Shown: piece by piece, positions 1 through 12,312 of the stretch | Layout of the letters: each line of letters opens with the position of its first letter | Numbering within the stretch: position 1 is the stretch's first letter | Assembly: GCA_037179385.1 (NCBI GenBank) | Contig: CM074179.1 | Location: forward strand, 2,294,001-2,358,000 | Origin: Holothuria scabra | Taxonomy: Eukaryota; Echinodermata; Holothuroidea; Aspidochirotida; Holothuriidae | Length of the DNA stretch: 64,000 nt | Direction: 5' to 3' | Translations under genes and position numbers: made by a program | The notes under the pieces: model-generated | Database searches by the model: none | Told to the model about the DNA's origin: nothing | The model's input: the letters and a program-made list of their open reading frames with translations, nothing else

Positions 1-2149
1 ATCTTATTAGCAGCCATTTAATCATCACGACCAAGGCGAAAAAACAAAACTTTCTTTTCCTTTCTTTCCTTCAATCTTGCGAGGTTATTTCTATGTGTGA
101 TACTCAAGACAAAAACCAGGCAAGGTTACGGCCGTACGGCCTGTGATTAAATTGAGTAATTCCCAACATGACGAGCATCAAGCGTATAGATAAAGCATGT
201 ACTAGATCTTCCAACTATGTATCGTTCTGTTTCGGTATTAAAGAGTTTATTACATGGACTGCACATGTTTTGAACATTCATAGGCATCTCGTCATGTGAT
301 TTGTGACATTTTTTAGTAGCATTTTAAGGACAAAACATAACATGCTGGAAAACATGTTCAGTGTGTAGGTAGAGATGTTATTTACATCAGACTTTGGTCT
401 AAAATTAGACTTATTAGAGGTGAAACTATCATAAAGTGTTAATAATAGCTTCCATGCAAAGACTTTCACATATATACATAGGCATTAAGGCAGTGCTATT
501 TGCTTCTGTATTGAGGAAGAAAAGAAAAATGAAAGTGCAGGGTTGGTGGTAAAATGATTAGTTGGTTGGGAAACTATTTTCTGGCTACATAGCATTTATC
601 ATGCATCAATAATGCTCCACTCCACATATCCGCATTTCAATTTCAATAAAAACTTCACCTTGTATTAATGCAAAAAAAGCAAATAATATGGCACAGACAA
701 TTTAGGTTACCAGAGGTAAATTTCAGCAACTGAGGAGAAATGTTCACACACACACACACACACACACACGCACAAGCAAAGACACAAACAAAAAGGACCG
801 AAGCACTTTATAGGCCTAATTATTCCCTTTGCATGAAATGAATATTTTCTCCAGCCTGGAATAGAGGAAAGGCCATGCACATGTATGTACATAACATTAT
901 GCTGAGCAAAAACTATTCAATCCAATGCTGCAATGTCATTTATTGACATAGCTGGAACCAAAATTTCAGTTTGCGATCAATTTCTGTCAACGATAAGACA
1001 AATCTGCTGGCATTTACAAATATTATCACCATTCACATGAGTGATTATTGCTCAGTGCTTACAGAGGAGGAGACTTCTGAGAGTGTGATGGCGCCCTCTC
1101 TAGACTCTACACAAGACAACCTGGGACCATGTATATTTCTCTTTCCTTCTCTAAATGTTGCCTATTCTTATTCACCTCACTCAAAGGTGAACCATTATGA
1201 CTGTAAAACATGAAAAACACCCATCCATGACTTACAACCCAGACAACACCACAATTTTTAAAAATTTTTTAATTGCACAACTGAATACATTTGGGGGAGG
1301 GGGGGGAGAGGAGGAGGATGTCTAGATAGCATACATGTACAAAATTTATATCAAACACCACTTTATAACTGTTATCTGCATTTCCATTAAAATGTCCCAA
1401 TTCTCTGTGAACAGGCATTATATTGTACTTAATATCTTTCCAGTTACTACAATCCAAGCAGTCAAATAAACACTTCCTCCTTTCTCATGTTACTATGCCT
1501 AAAGATCATGGATACTTGGTCACTAAACTTTTATAGTACAAGACAAAACAACACGAAGAATACAAATTTGCAAGGCTTTTCATTAATTGTCTTACTTTCA
1601 AACTCTTACAAATGCATAAAATATGTTTACTGGAAACTTTTACTTTCAATCACCACTGCTTTGATAATTGTCATTTCAACAAAACTTGCAAACCACAAAG
1701 CAAAACAGCTCAGGAAATATCACCACGGCAACAATGTCATAAGATGAAACCTCACGCCTCATTTCCTTCAAGTTCTGCAGGGTTAACAAATCATGGATGA
1801 CCAAAGGATGAAAAATTTTTACAGAAGGCTTTCTATATGTTTCACATAATAGTGCTGAGAAAACTTCCTTAGACAACAAATATTTTATCATTGCAATGCC
1901 AGATTAAAAAATACCATGCAAAATGGCCAATCCCTGTTTGAAGTGTGTTTTCTGGGTCCTCTAACTGATCATTCAAAACACCAAAAGAGAATGACTTAAA
2001 CAAAAAATAATTTACTTTTTTGTCCACTTTTTTGTAATTAAAATCACCATAGGCCAAGGATATGACCGAAGACACAGTATGGTTAACAAATTTTCCATTT
2101 CTCCTGGTCCCTGGGAACAATGACTTTCTTTCATTTGGTACCTCAATCT
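1..2149. other. Unassigned AT-rich DNA
   Basis: I see no gene here. The short open frames have no recognisable domains and fit chance opening in AT-rich DNA. The only distinct structure is the CA microsatellite at 745-769. A G-rich run lies near 1291-1318. Confidence 0.6.
745..769. repeat. (CA)n microsatellite
   Basis: A pure CA dinucleotide run of about 12 units, followed by an imperfect CGCACA extension. The open frame on the opposite strand that reads CVCV is produced by this repeat and is not a gene. Confidence 0.95.
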
Positions 2150-2885
2150 TTAAAGGGGAACTATCCTTTCCAGCAATGATTCTTAATCAATTTTGCTGTT
2201 GTTTGAGTCATTATCCTTCCCATGCTGTGAAAGACCAGCATATGCTTACAACAACTGTTTTCTTTGGTTGAAAAGTGGAGACAGGAGAAAACGTGAAGTG
2301 TAAGCAACTCACAAGTGTGGGTATTTAAAAGTAACTATTCCTACCCCATACTTATGCCACTTCCCAAGAGGACTCATTTTCAAAGTAAAAACCCTCAGCC
2401 AGCAGCAGTGGCAGAGGAGCAGAGGGGGGAAGGAGGCAATGTTTGAACTTACATAAATTAATAGTCTTTAAAACCATTCAAATTGGACCTTACAGCTAGG
2501 AGCCCTGAAGCAAAATTTTGTCCACCTGAACCCACTTGGACAACCATCAATTTGGACTTGGGGTTTAGCTGTAAGCAACCCCCCCCCCTTTTGTGTTTCT
2601 GGCCAGAACCCTGGGAAGTGGATTCTATAACCCCTTGACCTGTCTTTTGAACCTGTGATACTGCCACGTATGTAATTGGGTATTCCAATCACTCTCAGAG
2701 GTGAAATATTAACTTCAACTTCAGTGAAGAGAAGGCAAGTAAATTTTTTTTCATTTGGGCTTCGGGTGGGGAAGGGAAGAATGAGAGAAAAAACAATGAG
2801 ATGAATAAAGTAGGTAGGTCTACATTTTTTATGAGACCATGCACTCACCTTGAATATTTCACATTGCTCTGTATTTCCCCTTTAA
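2150..2885. mobile_element. Possible TTAA-flanked transposon
   Basis: The stretch begins TTAAAGGGGAA and ends TTCCCCTTTAA, an 11-base inverted match that includes TTAA at both edges, as in the better supported TTAA elements of this window. The interior has no transposase frame and includes a copy of dispersed repeat E (about 2400-2690). With such short termini this could be coincidence. Confidence 0.35.
2400..2690 (+). repeat. Dispersed C-rich repeat E, copy 1
   Basis: It shares with copies near 17.8, 33.7, 36.0 and 39.0 kb an ordered set of words: AATGTTTGAACTTA, a CTTTAAAACC block, GCTTTTGTCC or a relative, TTTGGACTTGGGGTTTA, then a run of about ten C followed by TTTTGTGTTTCTGG. No coding potential is seen. 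The class is unknown. A non-autonomous DNA transposon is possible because one copy starts with AGGGCTGGAAAAAA. Confidence 0.6.
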
Positions 2886-5244
2886 TATCAATTATTCTGC
2901 TGCAGTATCCATTCACCCACTTGTGTAATGGGTCAGTGAATTTGTTGATAATTTTTGAGACACAAGATAAACTGTGTAGTAGGATAAACTGGCTAAAGTA
3001 CTCACACTTCATAACACACATGCTTGTGACTTCTGTAATTGCTGTTTAGCTTTTCAAGCCTAAATGGCTCTAAACCTGACAGTTTAACAGCTTTTAATGG
3101 ATTCAAGATAAAAGGTACCTATAGAAACATGGATCACTGAATTGATGCAAACATTCTGCTTGACTGTTTAATGTCAAAAGTTTTCAAAGGTATAGCTGCC
3201 CTTCAATTATAGAGAAAGGTTTCCAAGTTACTAAGAAAATTTAGGCAATTTTCTCTGCAGTAGGTCTACACAGCATTGCAAAATGGAATTAACACCAAAG
3301 AAAAAAGTATCAAGTATGACCACACAGTATCAAGACCTGGGGTCATGATCTTGGGTTGTATGGGTACTGTACCGAACTATGAAAACCACACAATAAATTA
3401 CAATGGATGCAGACTGCTTCCAATGTTCAGAAGAGAGAGATTTCAAGGGAGAGTACAGTAGAGGGTCCAAATTCAGAAGGCATCATGCCCTAAAGATGCG
3501 AATTGCTGATTGTGAAGAACACATTTACTGAAATCACTTTATACATAATGCTTTAGGTTTATGTTTGAAATTTGAACACGACAGAATAAGGCAGCTATTC
3601 CAGAAGCTCAGCCTATATAAGGGCACGAAAAACAAAGCTGAGGGTAATATGTACCAGTCCTTGATTCCAAAAGCAAAATTCAATACTTACACAATGCTCT
3701 TTAAAATGGTACAATTATTGTCATTATTTTATACTGGGGTGACTATTGACTGTGCAGACATACCCATCCAGCAAAAAAATGCATTAACATTCAATGGTAC
3801 CACTGGGTGCACATTTGAGAGGATCTATGGACTTCCTAAACTAAAATATAAGGAACACATCATCACAGTACAGTACTGTAATGTTCATACACAGACATGG
3901 AACAGTACATGCAGGAACAGCCATACTGTATAAACAGGGTTATGTAGCTCTACATTCAGAATAAGTCTGGAGCAAACCACCAGCTATCACTACCTGAAGT
4001 ACACCATAGAAAAAAGCTTATGAATGCAGACAAAATTTCAGCTTTTATTGGGTAAGCATTCTATGATAAAACAACAAGTGCTATCTTCCAATGAATACAA
4101 TTCTAGAGAGCCAACATCAAAGCTGGAGGATTCCATAAAAAGAACTCAAACTGAATATTGTACAAATAATTTTTCACTTCATGTACATCAAACCTATGGA
4201 AAAGTGGCTATGGAAGGGGCAGACAACTCCCAAAATCCCCTCTCCAGCCCTACCCCACAAAAGTTATAGATACTTGCCACTTTCAAATTTTGAGCCCAAC
4301 TAGAAATCATTTTGACAGGCAATTGGCATGACTAACAATTAACTTGGCATACCTATATGGTAGCAGGCCGCCAGTTCACGACCTGCACATAGCAAACATG
4401 CGTTTACTACAAATGATCAGTGTGGACTTAACCATCATGACTAATCAAAAGGACTGGGACTATAGAAAGTTGTACATCAATTTTGAACGATGATATACAA
4501 GCCATCTCTAAGGATCTCTATTTTTAACAGCTTCATTAACTGACAGTAATAGAAACCTAGCTGCCATACCAACAGGTCATACTGTACATACCCAGCATTC
4601 ATGTGGGTTAAAATGTCACATAGCTGCCATAGCGTAGGCGCTTTGTGTAAACGTTTTAAGTTCACTCAATGGGTTCCAATGGTACAGTTGATGAACCAAA
4701 CATACAATTTTAATGGAAACAGCAAACATTTGGCCTTCCATTCATAAAATGAGAAGCACTTCAACAGGCTTCATCAAACAATCTGGAAAGGGAAGGATGT
4801 ATATTCTTGAAATACACTCAGTGAAAGCAATAAAACAAACATAAGCACAACATAATAACAGACAGACGAATCATAAACAGTATTCACAGCAGATGTTACA
4901 TTCAAGCTGACACAAAATGACAAACGTTTTAGTGACATGACGAAGATCTTTCAAAAAGGAGGGGCAAGCATGGTTATGAGCTCATGCAGAAGGCAGACCT
5001 TGAATTTTGAGGGGTGTCAGTGCAATCGCACACCACAATTCACGTCAAATTTACTGTGAGGAGTGAAATGTTTTGTGCACCTAAACAACGAATGGGATCT
5101 CAGATGGACAGCTACTGCACTTCTTAATTTCCAGAGCTTTGTGATTTGTAGCACACCTGGAAAATATCAAACTCCAGGCCTGAGAAGGTCTTACTAGGCA
5201 TACTATTTTAATAGTAGAAAGCTAAATATTTAACATCTGACCAA
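2886..5244. other. Unassigned DNA
   Basis: No gene, SINE or inverted-terminal element is recognised. The longest frame (3565-3933, 122 codons) has no motif I know and is not supported by splice signals or codon pattern. Confidence 0.5.
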
Positions 5245-5400
5245 TGCTATGGCTGAGTGGATAAAGGCAATGACATTTGAAGTGATGAAGCTTAGCAACC
5301 TGGACGTCTGGAGTTCTATCCCTGGCTGGGTCAAAGTATTGGTGTGTTTCTCATCCAAGAACAATCTATGATTTTCCCATCTGAACTGGACTTTCAAAAA
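5245..5400 (+). mobile_element. tRNA-derived SINE or tRNA pseudogene
   Basis: TGGCTGAGTGG at 5250-5260 is a good pol III A box, and GAGTTCTATCCC at 5311-5322 is a degenerate B box at tRNA-like spacing with a longer variable region, as in Leu or Ser tRNAs. The acceptor stem does not close, so it is not a functional tRNA. The downstream text ATTTTCCCATCTGAACTGG recurs in altered form near 17.43 kb, which suggests a SINE body. Confidence 0.55.
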
Positions 5401-6489
5401 AAACCAAATTTAACCCAAATTTTAGTTGTAGTTCATAAGCCAAAGGATTCTCCCACATTGGTAGTCATGAATTAAGGACTGATTATTATTAAAAACCTAG
5501 TATACTCTGTAGTGAGTCCAAATGACTCCTGGAGGGCCCTCAGACTTAATTATCTTTAAGAGGGCCACAGGGGTTATAAACTTGATATTTACATTTTGCC
5601 TCGGACATTCAAAGTCCCTTTTGACAATACCAGTACTTCTGGGGAATAAGAATAATTGATAATTTTAATGAATGGCTTTACAGTAAAAGGGGATTCACTT
5701 GAAATGTATGTTTCATTTCATGATATTACACTGTAAACACTGAGCTCTATTCTAAACCATTTCTTTTGTCATTAAATCTTGTAGTGATGAACTTTTATAG
5801 GGTAAATAAATACCTCAATTGAAAAAAAAACATGATTAATCACAGGAAAACAGTACATTTTGAAGTTTTCTTCCTGTAGAACCATCATACCTAGTGGACC
5901 CCTTAACTGCACAATAATTAGTTTGACAGGACTTTATGCCATAAAAATGACCATTCACCATACCCTTTTGAAATAAAGCCCTCCAAGTGACAAATGTTTT
6001 GGTAATAAAGGTATATCTAAAAGTAACTTTTATTTTATTGAGTGATATCTGATACAAACACCAGAGGTACAGAACATTGGTGCAGGTGAGGTGCATGATG
6101 GGAATGCTAGCTAGATAGCACAAAATTCTCATCAGTTACTTCTAGTGAGTCCATGTGTGTCAGTCTCTTTCGAACAATTGAGAGGACAAATATCTCAGCT
6201 GACTATGTGCAGGTTATTAAATTGCAAATGCTGAGTCAGCAGATATTAAATCTAAGATTTTTGTCTGTAGGCATGACTCACACCTCAGAACAGACATTGT
6301 CATTCATCAAGCTGCTGGCGGCTTAAAACCAATGCTTCAGATGTAATCATGTTCTATAGGCCTAGATACAGGTTATTAAATCTACCTCAAAAATAAAGTA
6401 CAAAGGACAAATCACATGACACACAAGTAATAGAGTTTAGAACTGCGGTCAATGCATCTCGAGGATTGAGTATTTGCCTAATGTGAAAG
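5401..6489. other. Unassigned DNA
   Basis: AT-rich sequence without recognised genes or repeats. A 98-codon frame on the minus strand (5836-6132) has no identifiable domain. Confidence 0.5.
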
Positions 6490-6656
6490 AAGAGTATTTG
6501 TTCAGGGTAAAACAAGAGGAGACATTGGTGGGGAAGCTCCTTCCTGGGAAAGTTTGGTATTTGAAGGAAAAGTCTTCAATATGACCCAGCTAAAATTCGA
6601 ATGGCAGACCTCTTGACTGAAAGTCAGATGTTCTAACCATTGGACCATGCAGCTAG
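6490..6656 (-). mobile_element. tRNA-Glu-like SINE
   Basis: On the minus strand the head reads TGGTCCAATGGTTAGAAC (A box), then an anticodon loop CTTTCAG with TTC in the anticodon position as in tRNA-Glu, then CATTCGAATTTTAG (B box). The anticodon stem has a mismatch, so this is a derived copy. After the head comes GGGTCATATTGAAGACTTT, a block that also follows B-box-like sequence near 15.36 and 40.6 kb and so marks one SINE group. Confidence 0.65.
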
Positions 6657-6659
6657 AAT

Positions 6660-7192
6660 TTAATTTAATGTATTTGAGGGTCAAGAAGCCATTTGGCTTG
6701 AGGACTCTATGTTAGAGTGAGCATGGATGAACACGGGGAACTTCGCCTTTTCTTTTTCGACTAGTGCTCAGAGGTGATGAGGCAGGCCATACTAATCGCT
6801 CCCAATCCTGCTCCTGGGACCGCCATTTAACATCCCTATCCGACGGACGTGAGCGTATCTTTAGTCACTTTCCCAAAGGCTGGGTAAGGGTGGAGGCTAC
6901 TTGCTCTGCACCACTGCTCAACAGCTAAACTGAGCAAGCGAAATTCCTGAGTCGAACAACTTCCTGAGTCTGATAACTTCCTGATATGGACAATTTCCTG
7001 AAACGGACAACCAAATACCCAATTTTGTAATTCACCAATTTTTAAAACCCCCTCAGCATCACTGTGAACAGCTATGCTGAACAAGTTAGTTTTAAGACCC
7101 AGGAAAATTTGCGAGTGGTTCCACTGGGATTCGATTCAGGACCTTCAGCATGCAAGGCAGTACTCTCAAACTACCGAGCCAACTCCACCCAG
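6660..7192 (-). mobile_element. tRNA-Ala-derived SINE, copy 1
   Basis: Read on the minus strand, the head is GTTGGCTCGGTAGTTTGAG (A box), then CCTTGCATGCTGAAGG with TGC in the anticodon position as in tRNA-Ala, then a B box GAATCGAATCCC. A body of about 400 bp follows, containing repeated GGAAGTTGTCCG-like words and CTGAGCACTAGTCGAAAA. Copy 2 at 53.0 kb matches closely through CTCACTCT. After that point this copy has a different end: a hairpin-like CAAGCCAAATGGCTTCTTG and an ATTAA-rich tail. Confidence 0.8.
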
Positions 7193-7488
7193 AAAATTTG
7201 TTTGGAAGGAGGCTAATTCTCTTCTCAAGAAATAACCATGACTGTTTTTTTTCTCTCCAAGACAAGCAGTCGATCCATTAGACACCATATGTAGAAATTG
7301 TTAGTATCTCTGGGAATAAGTAAGAATGGGTGCATCTCGATCCTCCTTAGTTTTGGTGACAAAAGAAAAGTTTCCCAACTTAAAGACTTAGTTACAGTAA
7401 TAGCTAGGTTTCTTTAATTTTTGGTTTGGGGGAAAGAGGATGGTTTGGGGAAGGGTGAAGAGACTTAGTACCTAACAACTTTCACATG

Positions 7489-7514
7489 CCCCCCCCCCCC
7501 CCCCCAAAAAAAAA
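7489..7514. repeat. C17-A9 homopolymer tract
   Basis: Seventeen C are followed directly by nine A. Tracts of the same form occur at 45676-45710 and 55411-55431. Such runs are prone to length errors in assembly. Confidence 0.9.
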
Positions 7515-7729
7515 CAACACAGTGCGAAGTTATATGCAGTGATTGTACTGTCATGGAATGGCATTGACTTTACATCAACCACCCTCAAAAAAAAAAAATT
7601 AAACATTTTAGTCTCCAGAAATTATTTGCCTCTGACTGCGTCTGGTGGAAAAGTGGGGTTCTAGCATATGACAACTTTGTCTGCTAGAACTGCACCTAAG
7701 ATAGACAAAAGGCCAGCATGCCCCACATG

Positions 7730-7930
7730 GCCCCCTGTAGGATGGGGATTGTAGAATATGCCCACGGTATTTCACCCATGTCATAAGAGGCGACTAAAGG
7801 GAAACTAAACTGGCACTTGGACCATATTTGAAAATTAATTTAAACTTTAACTTTTTATCAAGTTGACTTACACTATAAGACATTCGTGTTTGGTGTTTTG
7901 TAACAAATCTCATCTAACTATAGTCCCCAC
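7730..7930 (+). mobile_element. SINE-like repeat, copy 1
   Basis: The body contains ATATGCCCACGGTATTTC, CATGTCATAAGAGGCGACTA and AAGGGAAAC. The 3' part reads CACTATAAGACATTCGTGTT, then AATCTCATCTAACTA. Related 3' parts lie at 8925 and 9414. A GAGGCGACTAAAGGG block and a CTAA-type tail resemble SINE families of marine invertebrates from memory. No clear pol III head is visible, so the class is inferred. Confidence 0.55.
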
Positions 7931-8924
7931 CTGGAGTCCAGGGTACTGGCAATAAAACTGCACAGTACAACAAACACATTGGTTCTACAAAGTAGCACTC
8001 AGGATAGTGCTGAAAATATTCAACACTGGGGAAAGATTATAGATGCTGTACCTCTTCCTCTGTTCTTCATCCTCCCCCCCTCCACCCCACCCCCAACCAA
8101 TCAAGTTTTAGACCACAGCCAAACTGCCCATTGAAAAGAAGTTTTCAATGATATTGGCACACATTTAAGATGATTACCACTTCAATTTTTTGTCTTATTC
8201 ATTTAATCCTAAAGAACACACTGTTCCACATATCACTCACAAAATATCTGTTTGCATCAGTGGTGGTTGGGTAACATTCTCAAAAGTATAAAAATATATA
8301 AAACTTACAATCAAATACCTCAGAGCAAGATGAAACTGCTGCCTCTTGAAACAAATATCACTGGCCAAGTGATCGTTGCTGTATATGGTACAAGATATAT
8401 ACGCCTATGTTGATTGATCTTGATAATCCACAACTACAGTATCAATTAAATGTTAAATACAGCAATGTCACAGAATGTATATACTGTAGGTGGTATACAG
8501 ACAAACATACTCAATGCATTTGAAAAACAACCTACAACTGACACAGTACCTAGTCCATGATCATTGAAACCTGATTCAAATTAAACATAAACGTTCCCAG
8601 ACTAGATCTTTTGATGATAAGGTTTATGAGTAAATAACCAATAGCTCAGCATTATATTGATGACTATGTCAAACAATAAATTTGACACAAAAAAATTCAC
8701 ACAATGTATGAGAACTGGATAAAAAGTACACAATATAGTAAATCTACAACACAATACCAACTGTCGTTTACATCTAGCCAGTCTAACAACTACTTTCACT
8801 TTCTTACAGACAGTAAAATTGTGGGAATTTGGTTTCATAGTTAATATTTGTCAGAGTCTTTAGCAATCAAGATGTAACCTTTCAACTGATGTACAAAGTT
8901 GAAGTAACTTTGTCCAACTTGGTG

Positions 8925-8985
8925 ACACTATATAACACATTCGTGTTGGTGTGTCGTAAAATCCCATCTATCTAACTAAATGCAT
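8925..8985 (+). mobile_element. SINE-like 3' tail fragment
   Basis: GACACTATATAACACATTCG followed by TGTTGGTGTGTCGTAAAATC and CATCTATCTAACTAA matches the 3' parts at 7864 and 9414. The body is missing, as in a 5'-truncated retroposed copy. Confidence 0.55.
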
Positions 8986-9299
8986 GTTACAAAGAATTAT
9001 TGTTTTTTTTTTTTTTGGTTTGGTTTTAAACAGGGTGTTTTATTTTTAAAATTCAATAAACTTGTATGAGCTAACATTTCTTATTTAGGTGAGCAGAAAA
9101 TCACATTTGTAACAATTTGAGGTATTAAGTGATGGTGTGACACTCACACACCTCAAAATTTGAAGACTGGAGTATAAAGAGTAAAACACCACACAATTGA
9201 AAAGCAAACCCAGCATATGTCTTTACTATAGATTTCAATTTGAACCAAAATCCCTTAAACTGAAAGAAGTGATCCAGGTTATATTTCACCACACACAAA

Positions 9300-9470
9300 T
9301 ATGCACAGTTAGCCGCTAATTCTCCTTGTCCCCGGTGCAGAGGTTGGGGGTTGAAGAATATGCCCATGATATGTCCTGCTAAAGGGAAACAAAATTTAAA
9401 ATAAAACTTGACTGACACTTTATAACACGTTCGTGTTGGTGTCTTTAAATCTCATGTAACTAAGCTGCAT
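9300..9470 (+). mobile_element. SINE-like repeat, copy 3
   Basis: GAATATGCCCATGATATGTC, CTAAAGGGAAAC and GACACTTTATAACACGTTCG occur in the same order as in the copy at 7730. The end reads AATCTCATGTAACTAAG. Confidence 0.55.
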
Positions 9471-9749
9471 GCTTCTGCTAAATACCTGATCAAGTAAGGG
9501 TCATGTGCACTAAATTACAGGGTACTGACTGTATAAATCGCTTGTACTACCAACTCAATCATGTATTCAGTAATGTATGTAGACTAATAGAATTGTGTCA
9601 TTCATTAAATCTTACCAGATTATCTCAAGCTTATCACAGACAAGCATTTACTGTAGTGGAAATTACTGGGATCCCTACTTTAAAGGCTTTGCTATTCACA
9701 CAATCATAATAAAGTATGCAATGTAAACAATGAGTTTTTTACCTTTACT

Positions 9750-9800
9750 GCTCCACCCAGTTGATTGGAAACTGGCCATTAAACTCCATCTAATCTAACC
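9750..9800 (+). mobile_element. SINE 3' tail fragment (GGAAACTGG type)
   Basis: The text TTGGAAACTGGCCATTAAAC followed by TCCATCTAA matches tails at 50135-50195 and, on the other strand, 40448-40500. This marks the 3' end of one SINE group. Confidence 0.5.
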
Positions 9801-9818
9801 TTACATTTACTGCTCCCC

Positions 9819-10065
9819 TTAAAGGCCCAGTTCTCTCACCCCAAACAGTACAAATTCTCCTAACCTTCTTATTTAAGCCCCTCCAACAGTTTTCTCAAAT
9901 TCATCCTCATCCAGATACAATCTCAGTTTATTGCTTCAGGGTGAGTATAGAAAAGCTCTATGTGTATAACCAAAACACTCTCAATACAGGTTATGCTGTG
10001 TAAAAGAAGCTTTGGTAATCTGCATTGTTTGAATTAACAGTCAATCAAAAAGCTGGGCCAACAGT
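9819..10065 (+). mobile_element. TTAA MITE family A, copy 1
   Basis: It starts TTAA then AGGCCCAGTTCTCTCACCCC, the left terminus of family A, followed by the family words CATCCTCATCCAGATAC and TTATTGCTTCAGGGTGAGTA. The right terminus, normally GGGGTGAGAGGTTTGGCCC with TTAA, has been lost or mutated. No coding capacity. TTAA target sites are used by piggyBac and Kolobok transposases. Confidence 0.8.
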
Positions 10066-10096
10066 TTTTCCACAACCTGCTTTAATTTTGTTTCTA

Positions 10097-10355
10097 TAAA
10101 CCCTTTACTGTTGTTCTCCGATCAGGGCATATTTGCGCGCCTCGGGAGTGGGCGGAAAAGCGGAGGTAGCACACACCACATCAGCTTCCGTAGGCCATTG
10201 ACCCTGTGACCTTAAACTATTGTCTCTCTCGTTGTTGTGGCCAAATTTTCGGGTAGCTACTCGCAGTTTCGAGCTCCGCGAGAAACAGTAAAGATGGGTG
10301 ACAGCCGAGCTCTCCATATGGGTCCAAAAGGACCCAAACAACGGTAAAGGGTTAA
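10097..10355 (-). mobile_element. TTAA MITE family B, copy 1
   Basis: About 259 bp with termini CCCTTTACTGTTGT and, inverted, CCCTTTACCGTTGT. The right flank is TTAA and the left is TAAA, a likely mutated TTAA. A subterminal palindrome GGGTCCAAAAGGACCC lies near 10320. The minus strand has a 78-codon open frame (10105-10341) with no ATG start, and the 24.04 kb copy has a closely similar one. The CCCTTT start resembles piggyBac ends. Confidence 0.85.
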
Positions 10356-12099
10356 AGAAAAAAAAGAACTTGAATTATCTAAATCTGAGGGAACACTTAA
10401 CTATGCTTCCATCTAATGATGTATTCAGGGGTGCAATTGGAGTGTTTTGTTTCTTCAATGTTTGTTTCCAATCCTTTTACTGAATACCCTTATTAGTTGG
10501 CTTTGTCATTGGTGGAAAGAACTCAAAGAAGCATATGCAAACAATAGCCTTTGCTTAGGGATTACTTGGAAAAGAATGGAAGGGAATGGAAACAAAGAGA
10601 CATATCAATCAAATAGTGGCACACCTCAACCGTTTTCAAGAACATATTGCCTGAAAAATTGCTGCTTGAATTTCCTTCTCTAATGCAGATAAAATTAATC
10701 GTATTCCCTTCTCAAAGGATTGTTACAAATGAGGTAGTGTATATTTACAAATGGGACAATAAATAACCAAGAGACCTACTCCTTTAAAGATAATTTATCA
10801 AGAAATATGGGAAAATAAAAGTTCAACCAAGCAAATAATTACACATCGATCAAAAATGCTCCCAAAGGTTCTTTGGCGCATAATGAAATGTTTTAAAGGA
10901 AACTTTTGAAGTTCAAATGTTTTACGGGACCCAAGTGATTCCAGTCAGTGCAGCAATGTGAAGTATTATACTAGATTCTTTCATATCACGAGTAAAATGA
11001 CTTTAATCATCGGGTTAAATCCTCAATTCCCAAATCCAGGAAATATATCCCAGCTAGGTTTATCAGCCATATACATTATTCAAAAATGAAACTTGATCAA
11101 TATTCGATGTGATTAAAGCCAAAAGCTCCACACAATATCACCAATTCTTTGCTGGGATAGTCATGTACCGTTTATGTTTGCCAGGTGATGTCCATATTTG
11201 GTATTACAGGCAGGAAATATCAAAGGCTATCTTTATGGCAATCCATTTGCAATATAGGGGACTATATATATAATGCAACATAGCTGACATGTATTTACAT
11301 AAGGTGTGGTTTCTTTCAGTATATTCAGGAGTATGGATATGAGATGGAAACAGGAATTTGTTAAGCTGTACAGAATGATGGCTATATACAACTGTTTTCA
11401 TTTTTCGCAGGGCTGTAAATGTCATGTAGGCCCCCTACATAACTTCTGATTTTTGCATGTGTTCATTGTATTCACTTTAACTGAAAAATGGGAAATACTT
11501 ATCGACTTCTTTCAGTATTTTACTTCTGATATTAAGCAAGGGTGGAAATTCTAGGAAATTTGAATACTGAAATTTGGGAATTAGAGAGAATTTTCCCTTA
11601 TTATGTGCATGCATGGACATCTAGGAGAATTGTGGGAAATTTTGTTCCCTTCCTGAGAAATAAGTTTTAATACTCCCTTCCTGGGAAAGGAAACTTGTTG
11701 ACAATCTGATGTGTTGACACAACATACAGTACATCTAATACACTGTTATATCCCATAACATAGCAACATTTAATGTTTGGTGTATGTGCATGTGAGGAAA
11801 ATTACTGTAAAGGAAAAAACATGGTACCAGGCTCCCCAGAAGAGTTTGAAATTACTAATTTTAGTACTGTTCAGTTGTACCAAAGTTGTGCTCACAAACA
11901 TTTAGGCAAGGCTGTATCAAATTCATACAGGACAGGACTTATGTTTGTATGATGTGCACCCCAGGTTGTAATATTTAAATTTACACAACATAACATGTGA
12001 AGTCTGTAAAAACCAAATAGAAGTTGAAATGACTCTAAGGTCTAAGGTTGGAAAGAAATTATATCAAAGACAGTTTGCCTGAAGGTCCAGAGAAGTCAC
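10356..12099. other. Unassigned DNA with a decayed GGGAAATTT repeat
   Basis: No gene is recognised. Around 11527-11690 the words AGGGTGGAAATTCTAGG, TGGGAAATTTTGTTCCC and CCCTTCCTGGGAAA resemble the interiors of the hAT MITEs at 18.74 and 26.92 kb, so this is probably an old copy without clear ends. Confidence 0.45.
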
Positions 12100-12312
12100 A
12101 AACTTATTTCGAAGCAATTACACCTAATTTCAACATTTTCTTCTTATTTCTCTTTGAAGTATCTTTAGCAGCACTTCAATGTTGCCTATCCTACAGTAAA
12201 TTTCACATTTGAGGAGGAAAAATATTGTCACATGACTCTCAAGAACCAATCATAACACTGGACAGTCTACTGCAGCTACTTCAAGTTGGGGTAACTGTAT
12301 TTGCCCTAAAAC
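12100..12312 (-). mobile_element. TTAA MITE family C, degenerate copy
   Basis: On the minus strand it follows the family C order seen at 23285-23550: a GACTGTCTA block, CAATCAT, TTGTCACATGA, CAAATTTCAC, then CTTTGAAGTATCTT. Both termini are eroded, with GTAACTGTATTTGCCCTAAA in place of the usual TGCCCTTTAA edge. Confidence 0.55.

Noticed and set aside
745..769. Cysteine- and valine-rich small protein
   Set aside because: The CVCV peptide is only the translation of the CA microsatellite.
3565..3933. 122-codon plus-strand frame
   Set aside because: No domain, composition like the surroundings, and no splice or promoter support.
5245..5330. Functional tRNA gene
   Set aside because: A and B boxes are present, but the acceptor and anticodon stems do not pair well. 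A SINE or pseudogene is more likely.
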